Shown: positions 17,047-21,616 of the stretch, in pieces
Numbering within the stretch: position 1 is the first letter of the stretch
Layout: each line of letters opens with the position of its first letter
Assembly: GCA_030043455.1 (NCBI GenBank)
Contig: JASHXQ010000220.1
Coordinates: 1 to 21,616, forward strand
DNA from: Nitrososphaerales archaeon
GTDB lineage: Archaea > Thermoproteota > Nitrososphaeria > Nitrososphaerales > CADDZS01
Direction: 5' to 3'
DNA length: 21,616 nt
The notes under the pieces: generated by a model
What the model saw: only the letters and a program-made list of their open reading frames with translations
Told to the model about the DNA's origin: nothing
Database searches by the model: none
Program-made: the position numbers and the translations under genes

Positions 17047-17361
17047 TTGGGTAAGCGGAAAGTTCTGAACGAAGCCCAGCTAAAAGAAATGGTGCTGGCA
17101 CAGGAAGGAGAAATGTATGGTCAGGTCGTGAAACTTGTCGGTAGTGACCATCTGATGGTAAAGTGTGCCGATGGTAAGACTCGGTTGGGAAGAATCCGCG
17201 GGAAGATCCGGCGAAGGGTATGGATCCGGCTGGGAGATATTGTTCTCCTTGTCCCGTGGGACTTCAAGGAGTCCGACAGATGCGACATCATCTGGCGATA
17301 TACGGTTTCCCAGGTAGAGTGGTTGAGGGCCAACGGCATGTTGCCCCCAGACTTCCAGTAA
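17047..17361 (+). CDS. eif1A: Translation initiation factor aIF1A
   Basis: The 104-residue protein has an OB fold: EGEMYGQVVKLVGSDHLMVKC, ADGKTRLGRIRGKIRRRVWI and GDIVLLVPWDF match the eIF1A/aIF1A core closely, including the basic RGKIRRRVWI face that contacts the ribosomal A site. A basic N-terminal tail (MGKRK) and short C-terminal tail are normal for archaea. It binds the small subunit with aIF1 and aIF2 during start-codon selection. The start is TTG, with a weak TATA-like GATAATT about 25 bases up. Convergent with the MEDS-domain gene, 14 bases away. Confidence 0.95.
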   Translation: MGKRKVLNEAQLKEMVLAQEGEMYGQVVKLVGSDHLMVKCADGKTRLGRIRGKIRRRVWIRLGDIVLLVPWDFKESDRCDIIWRYTVSQVEWLRANGMLPPDFQ

Positions 17362-17375
17362 GCTCTCGCGTTTGA

Positions 17376-17957
17376 TTAAACTATAGCAGCGTGCAAGGGG
17401 CCGAGCTCGGCTTCCGGGTTCGTTACGCCCTTAGCGGAAAGCTCCCTCTTATCAAAAGCACACACGAGGATCGCTGAAGAAGTGGGCAGGGCTTGGCTCA
17501 TCGATTCATCAAATTTCTTGTAACCAGCTAGAAAGCCCTTTCTCACTAGCATATCCGTTTCAGAAATCACAACGAGAGCTGAAAAACTCAATTTTAACGC
17601 CTCCTTTTCAAACGTTCCGATCTTTTCTGTGAGCTCCTTTTCTGATCGGAATTGTTGTTGCCGCGCAGGAAACAGGAAAAATTCTTCGGAGTCAACAATT
17701 TTCATTTGTTGCCTCTTTTCGTAGGCTGCAACGTCAAATCCTGTATCTTTCAAAGACAGCCTGATGCCCTTTACACCTTGCTTTCCAGCAATGTAAATTA
17801 GGAAAGCATTTTTCTCGTCGACGGCCTCTCGGCAGAGAGAGAATAGTTTTAGCTGCTTTTCTGATTGCGAATCAAAAAAATACGCCGTGTGCAATCCCCG
17901 CTCAAGAAGATCTCGATCGCCAGGACCATGAGGGATCTCGGTGCTTGCTTCTGCCAT
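17376..17957 (-). CDS. MEDS (DcmR-type sensory) domain protein
   Basis: The 193-residue soluble protein has an N-terminal HTAYFFDSQSEKQLKLFSL that matches the start of MEDS domains (H-x-x-Y-F-Y-D-x then a helix). After it come AFLIYIAGKQGVKGIRLSL, VDSEEFFLFPAR, LVVISETDMLVRK and AILVCAFDKREL, the RecA-like core strands without a Walker A P-loop. In other archaea and methylotrophs this domain is found alone or fused to histidine kinases or HTH regulators and is thought to sense small molecules. No output domain is attached. The ATG start has no clear box. It lies alone on its strand between aIF1A and a gene-free region. Confidence 0.75.
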   Translation of the reverse strand: MAEASTEIPHGPGDRDLLERGLHTAYFFDSQSEKQLKLFSLCREAVDEKNAFLIYIAGKQGVKGIRLSLKDTGFDVAAYEKRQQMKIVDSEEFFLFPARQQQFRSEKELTEKIGTFEKEALKLSFSALVVISETDMLVRKGFLAGYKKFDESMSQALPTSSAILVCAFDKRELSAKGVTNPEAELGPLHAAIV

Positions 17958-18364
17958 CCTAATCCCGTGAATCTGCGTACCTATTCATGATTGTGGCTTT
18001 ACTTATCTTATTGTTTTCTGTTAAATGAAAAGACAATTGCGGGAATTGGAGCCAGAGTTTGGACTTTTCAGATAACGAACTACTCATGTTCGGACTCCAA
18101 GATCACCAGGCAACACCAACAAAACTTTGGAAATTCAATAGTTCTTTTCAGATCTTTCGAAATTAGCGAATGGGTTGCCCTAAAGCTGTACCCTAGAGAA
18201 AATATGATCCCTTGATTCGAACAAATTAATCCCTATCAACCTTCAAAGTAGATAATAGACTCCTTTGTGATTAAACAGTAAGAATCTGAATCATATAGCG
18301 CCATGCATCCGGAGGTCATAGGATGATTTAATGCATCACTTACAAGAGGACAATCATTCTCCAA
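17958..18364. other. 407-base interval without a convincing gene
   Basis: Composition is richer in A+T than the flanking genes. A 74-codon frame at 17991-18215 (plus) has no family resemblance, no good start signal and a biased composition, so I do not call it. ATGCATC occurs twice (18303-18309 and 18331-18337), flanking a TATA-like GATTTAATG near the dtdA start. No tRNA, C/D-box or other RNA signature was found. It should hold the dtdA promoter and the MEDS-gene promoter. Confidence 0.5.
18325..18334 (+). promoter_or_regulatory. TATA-like promoter of dtdA
   Basis: GATTTAATGC lies about 31 bases before the TTG start of dtdA, so the transcript would have a leader of only a few bases. The direct repeat ATGCATC overlaps its right edge and could be an operator (inference). 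Confidence 0.35.
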
Positions 18365-19180
18365 TTGAAAACAGCCATCGTGTGTTCTGTTCTGGATTGT
18401 GCCGGAACTAATATTCGTGAACGGCTCTTGGAAAATTATTCTTTCGAAGATTCTGGACTCTTGTTTGATGGGAGTCCGATTTATCGGATGAAACCCGAAA
18501 TTTATCTGGTGACTTCACGTCAGTTCATTGTTAATGTGGACAATAAACTTGATGATTTTCTTGGCGCTGAAAGATCAGTTTTCATATCCAGACACTATGC
18601 GGAGAGCGGCATTCCTAGTCTGACGGCCCATTTTACTGGGAATATCGGCAAGGCTGATTTCGGAGGTAATCCCGGAGAGATCGCCAGGTTTTCCCCAGGT
18701 CTTTTGAAGAACTATATGGTGAATCTGTGCGCCAATACCAACGAAATCTCAGCTACGTACAACATCACGCTGGAAGCAATGCATCATGGCCCGACCTCAT
18801 TGAACTCCACGGTTCTTTTCGTGGAGCTCGGATCCTCCGATAAGCAATGGGACGACATGCTGGCGGCATCCAAAATTGCGGAAACTATAATGAGCGCACT
18901 GCGGAATCCGAAGAGCTACGATAAGTGTGCCGTATGCATAGGAGGGACCCACTATTCCGAGAAGTTCAACAATTCACTCTTTGATTCGGATTACGCCCTT
19001 GGTCCGATAATTCCCAAATATGCCCTGCAATACTTCACTTCAGACATTTTAGAGCAGATCTTAAGAAAAAGCGATCAGCCATTCAGGTATGCCCTAATCG
19101 ACAAGAAGGGTCTTGGCAAATTCAAAGACGCGGCTCTCAGAATTCTGGACTCTTCTGGTCTGGAAAAGATCTATGTCTAG
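18365..19180 (+). CDS. dtdA: D-aminoacyl-tRNA deacylase, archaeal type (DTD2)
   Basis: This 271-residue enzyme hydrolyses D-aminoacyl-tRNA, freeing tRNA that carries the wrong enantiomer; the archaeal/plant DTD2 type is also implicated in removing aldehyde-modified D-residues. Conserved features: start KTAIVCSVLDCAGTNIRERL, SRHYAESGIPSLTAHFTGN, EAMHHGPT (137-144) and GGTHYSEKF (193-201); the His-rich motifs are those of the family's metal/active-site region. The usual GGGHY appears here as GGTHY. Length is normal. The TTG start lies after a TATA-like box. Its TAG shares CTAG with the reverse-strand stop of ftsY (4-base convergent overlap). Confidence 0.93.
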   Translation: MKTAIVCSVLDCAGTNIRERLLENYSFEDSGLLFDGSPIYRMKPEIYLVTSRQFIVNVDNKLDDFLGAERSVFISRHYAESGIPSLTAHFTGNIGKADFGGNPGEIARFSPGLLKNYMVNLCANTNEISATYNITLEAMHHGPTSLNSTVLFVELGSSDKQWDDMLAASKIAETIMSALRNPKSYDKCAVCIGGTHYSEKFNNSLFDSDYALGPIIPKYALQYFTSDILEQILRKSDQPFRYALIDKKGLGKFKDAALRILDSSGLEKIYV

Positions 19181-20103
19181 CTCTTTTCAAAAAGAGACTC
19201 CACAAATCGGTCTAGATCAAAGGGGACCAAGTCGTCGTACTCCTGTCCAACCCCCAAGTAGAGTATCGGCCTCTGGGTGACGTACGCAACCGATAGTGCG
19301 GCGCCTCCTTTAACATCGGCATCCGCTTTGGTAAGGATAGCTGCATCGAAATCGGTGTACGACAAGAACTCCTTAGCCTGGGAGAGAGCGTCGTTTCCTG
19401 CTAGAGAGTCCCCCACGAAGATTTTTACATCAGGCTTGACAACTCTCACGATTTTACCCATTTCCTCCATTAGGTTTTTGCTCGTCTGAATCCTTCCCGC
19501 AGTATCAATGATGACGACATCCACGCCATGTGCCGTTGCGTATAACTGGGCATCCTTGGCTACGGCAGCTGGATCAGAGCCATAAGACTGGGCAACCGAC
19601 TTTATTCTCAAACGATTGGCATGTTCCGTTATCTGCTCAATCGCCCCTGCTCGGTGGGTATCGGCCGCGGCAACTACAGCTGAAAGTTTGTTTTTTTCCA
19701 GCAACCTGGCAAATTTGGCGACCGTGGTTGTCTTCCCCACGCCGTTAATCCCCAAAAAAAGAGCGATGAAGGGCCCGGTATGTTCCTTGCGGTTTTGGGT
19801 CGCTTTTTGCTTAGCCAATTGAATCAATTCTAGGTGTCTTGTGTTGGTGAATGTCTCTCGGATCGCGGCCTTGAGTTCACCTAGCACGAATTTCTCTCGA
19901 TCCTCGGAACGAGGGATCTTCAATCCTACAAGTTTCTTGCGGAGGTTACCGGTAAGATTTTCGATCACCTCGGAGGCGACATCGCTTTCGATTAGGCCGA
20001 CTTCGAAGTCCCATAGAAAGGTATCCACATCCTCTTTAGAAAGCGCAGAGTGTGTCGCTATCTTAGCGAGAGATCCGAGGGCTGATTTTAGTTTGTCAAA
20101 CAT
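19177..20103 (-). CDS. ftsY: Signal recognition particle receptor FtsY
   Basis: The 308-residue SRP-receptor GTPase docks ribosome-nascent chain-SRP complexes at the membrane. It has a short helical N domain (about 1-100), then the G domain: G1 GINGVGKT (118-125), DTHRAGA (148-154, the SRP-GTPase insertion box region), G3 DTAGR (200-204), G4 TKADAD (258-263) and the closing GVGQEYDDLVPFD (285-297). No long acidic A domain is present, as usual in archaea. The stop overlaps dtdA. ATG start, 28 bases after pfdA, so it is probably co-transcribed with pfdA and aIF6. Two copies of a 9-base ATTCAGACC/ACTCAGACC sequence sit just before the start. Confidence 0.95.
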   Translation of the reverse strand: MFDKLKSALGSLAKIATHSALSKEDVDTFLWDFEVGLIESDVASEVIENLTGNLRKKLVGLKIPRSEDREKFVLGELKAAIRETFTNTRHLELIQLAKQKATQNRKEHTGPFIALFLGINGVGKTTTVAKFARLLEKNKLSAVVAAADTHRAGAIEQITEHANRLRIKSVAQSYGSDPAAVAKDAQLYATAHGVDVVIIDTAGRIQTSKNLMEEMGKIVRVVKPDVKIFVGDSLAGNDALSQAKEFLSYTDFDAAILTKADADVKGGAALSVAYVTQRPILYLGVGQEYDDLVPFDLDRFVESLFEKS

Positions 20104-20131
20104 TCAGACCACTCAGACCGTGGTAAGAAAA

Positions 20132-20602
20132 TTACTGACTTTGACCGGTGATTCTTTGAAGGACCGCTCGACTGGAATCCAGTCTCGAACCAATTTCACG
20201 CCGTTGCTGTTCAAGTGCAGTTGCAGCCCTCTCGAGCTCTTTTTCCCTTGCCTGAAGAAAGACCTTTGCTGAATCTATATCCTTCTCAAGTGCCACTCCG
20301 GCACCTACACTCAAAATCAGACGTTTGCCTTCCACATCAGAGACAGGGAGCAACAACCCGCCACCGATCGGGATTAACAGATCATTCTTCGGCGCCTGCA
20401 TTAGAGCATCAACAGCCTGTATCGCCGCCCTAAAATCGGCCAAGCCAGCAGAAGCCGCTTGGATCCGGGAGATGATATCGTTGTAATAAGCTTCGAGAGT
20501 CTGGATCTCATTAACAAGCTGGTTGAGTTGACGTTCTGCCTGCTCTTCGGTTATTTGAGGTTGGGGGTTGTTAAAAACGGGCAAAGTTGTTCGGTTGCTC
20601 AA
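20132..20602 (-). CDS. pfdA: Prefoldin subunit alpha
   Basis: The 156-residue protein has two amphipathic coiled-coil helices (about 18-60 and 108-150) joined by a beta-hairpin section that includes LLIPIGGGLLLPV, the hallmark of archaeal prefoldin alpha. Two alpha and four beta subunits form the jellyfish-shaped chaperone that hands unfolded proteins to the thermosome. The start is TTG. Located between aIF6 and ftsY, the common archaeal order; the 61-base gap to aIF6 has no room for the ribosomal protein LX often found there. Confidence 0.93.
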   Translation of the reverse strand: MSNRTTLPVFNNPQPQITEEQAERQLNQLVNEIQTLEAYYNDIISRIQAASAGLADFRAAIQAVDALMQAPKNDLLIPIGGGLLLPVSDVEGKRLILSVGAGVALEKDIDSAKVFLQAREKELERAATALEQQRREIGSRLDSSRAVLQRITGQSQ

Positions 20603-20663
20603 TTTCGAATAATCACTCGCTGGGCAGAAGAGCCAATATGCCGTCTCGGGATATTATCCTTTC

Positions 20664-21329
20664 TCAGCCGAAAGCTCTGCTGAGTATCACTAATTCGGAT
20701 CCTCTAGTCAGGGTACCCACTAGAACACCTGTCGTGTTACCTACGACTCCGGAGCTGACAAATGGAACTCCGCCATTGACCGTTGCCGGTTCGGGATCGA
20801 AACCCATCGTTTCACCGATCGCTCTCAATTCGTTCTCGGAGGCAATGGGGTGAACGAGGGCCCCAGAATTGGTAGCAGAAATCATCGCGCCCACCTGGAT
20901 GAAGGATCCAATTCGCATCCTTCTGACGGGAACTTCGAGAGTCGATTCGACTTCTCTGGCTGATTCATCGCTGAAAACATCCGAAATGACTGCGCCATGA
21001 TCGTTCGCCGCGATCAGGTTGCCTATGGACGTGAATCTAGATTCCAGCCGAAGAACATTCTGGCCGGTGGACTGGGAGAGGTTTTTGACTTCTTCGTCAT
21101 CCGAAAGCCTCGACAATACAATCCCTTTGCTGTTGGCAGCAGACAATGGGCCCAGCAACCTCGACCCGGCAATGGAGGCCGGAATCGTCTTCACTCGCAA
21201 CTGACCCGCTATTTTATCCAGTTTTGTAGATGGCACACCGGTAGGTACGAGACAGAATTTTTCGTTGGCTCTGAGAAAAATACCAATGTTAGCGCTCCGA
21301 TAAATGTCGAAAAGATAAATGTGTGTCAA
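20664..21329 (-). CDS. eif6: Translation initiation factor aIF6 (ribosome anti-association factor)
   Basis: The 221-residue protein folds as a pentein of repeated strands: IYRSANIGIFLRANEKFCLVP near the start, then repeating blocks with LAAAND/SATNSGALVHP and GSELVILSR at the end. It binds the large ribosomal subunit and prevents premature joining with the small one. The start is TTG in a weak context; the in-frame sequence upstream lacks a clear start before a stop, so the choice is secure. It leads the cluster aIF6-pfdA-ftsY. The L39e/L31e genes that often precede aIF6 in archaea are not seen in the 287 bases to the window edge. Confidence 0.95.
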   Translation of the reverse strand: MTHIYLFDIYRSANIGIFLRANEKFCLVPTGVPSTKLDKIAGQLRVKTIPASIAGSRLLGPLSAANSKGIVLSRLSDDEEVKNLSQSTGQNVLRLESRFTSIGNLIAANDHGAVISDVFSDESAREVESTLEVPVRRMRIGSFIQVGAMISATNSGALVHPIASENELRAIGETMGFDPEPATVNGGVPFVSSGVVGNTTGVLVGTLTRGSELVILSRAFG

Positions 21330-21616
21330 GCGATTACTTTTACCTTGAGTTTTTTCTTCAAGCGATGGCTTTGATGATCTTAGTAATTGAATGGCTTAGC
21401 TAAAGAGTTGGTCTTTTATCAATTCTGTAGTAGAAGGGAAAAGGACTCCAGTGAGTGCTCTTTAGTTCTACGTTGCTCTTGTTGTCTTCGCTGGTTAATA
21501 TTATAGATTTCACGAAGAGTGTGAATTAGCGCCGTAGAAAGAAAGGGGTGTGAAAGTTGAGGACCGGTTCTGTCGGAAATCGAAACGCGGAGGACATGGT
21601 AAACACTCTCGTGAAA
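21330..21616. other. Window end without recognised gene; possible start of a plus-strand gene
   Basis: No long ORF runs on either strand. On the plus strand an AT-rich TTAATATTATAG (about 21496-21507) could be a TATA box, and two weak starts follow: GTG at 21550 and ATG at 21596 (GGAGG two bases before). Either would run off the window, so nothing can be called. On the minus strand the aIF6 promoter must lie here; no clear box was found. Confidence 0.3.

Noticed and set aside
17991..18215. 74-codon plus-strand ORF in the gene-free region
   Set aside because: No homology-like pattern, no promoter or SD, composition unlike the neighbouring proteins.
18210..18240. Possible tRNA T-arm (GATTCGAAC)
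   Set aside because: No matching acceptor, D-arm or anticodon stem could be folded around it.
20102..20119. Tandem 9-base near-repeat before ftsY
   Set aside because: Only two imperfect copies; no inverted symmetry or wider recurrence, so chance is likely.
21360..21390. Possible C/D-box sRNA (TTGATGA)
   Set aside because: The C box lacks the leading purine and no D box (CTGA) follows at usable distance.
1..21616. CRISPR array, insertion sequence, integrase, prophage or rRNA
   Set aside because: No regularly spaced repeats, transposase or integrase motifs, terminal inverted repeats or rRNA core sequences were seen on either strand.

Overview
The window is archaeal. The right half carries proteins found only in archaea or shared by archaea and eukaryotes: translation factor aIF6, prefoldin alpha, the SRP receptor FtsY beside them, aIF1A, and the archaeal-type D-aminoacyl-tRNA deacylase DtdA. 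Many genes have a TATA-like box about 25-35 bases before the start codon (leaderless or nearly so), and about half start with TTG. The Ser/Thr-linker peptide-binding protein, a small C2H2 zinc-finger protein, a MEDS-domain protein and the mid-range base composition would fit a soil or sediment member of the Nitrososphaerota (Thaumarchaeota) or a nearby lineage. That placement is inference. Peptide import and a Mo-hydroxylase suggest a heterotroph rather than an ammonia oxidiser.

Layout. 1-625: 3' part of a metallo-beta-lactamase-fold hydrolase. 626-7545 (minus): a peptide/nickel-type ABC importer, with binding protein, permeases B and C, ATPases D and F, and last a small membrane protein with a PH-like domain whose start overlaps the dppF stop. 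A hairpin plus poly-U tract and a fresh TATA box lie between the binding-protein gene and the permeases, so the binding protein is probably made in excess. 7737-7892 (plus): a 51-residue zinc-finger ORF divergent from the importer. 8008-10371 (minus): large subunit of a xanthine dehydrogenase/CO dehydrogenase-type molybdenum enzyme, without its FAD and Fe-S subunits nearby. 10471-12012 (minus): a GHKL (HSP90/MutL/MORC-like) ATPase of unknown role. 12154-14256 (minus): a YyaL/DUF255 thioredoxin-fold protein. 14349-14984: a degenerate receiver-domain protein and a small zinc-ribbon-like protein, convergent and overlapping. 15111-16934 (plus): M61 peptidase with PDZ domain. 17047-17361: aIF1A. 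17376-17957 (minus): MEDS-domain protein. 18365-19180 (plus): dtdA. 19177-21329 (minus): ftsY, pfdA and aIF6, a translation and protein-biogenesis cluster. The last 287 bases hold no recognisable gene.

How it fits together: imported peptides would be broken down by cytosolic peptidases, of which the M61 enzyme could be one. The right side is housekeeping for translation initiation, 60S-type subunit maturation, nascent-chain folding, membrane targeting and tRNA proofreading. I see no CRISPR array, transposase, integrase, rRNA or tRNA. The most unusual items are the GHKL ATPase, the zinc-finger ORF with a hairpin at its stop codon, the orphan Mo-enzyme subunit with a non-canonical active-site loop, and the degenerate receiver protein.
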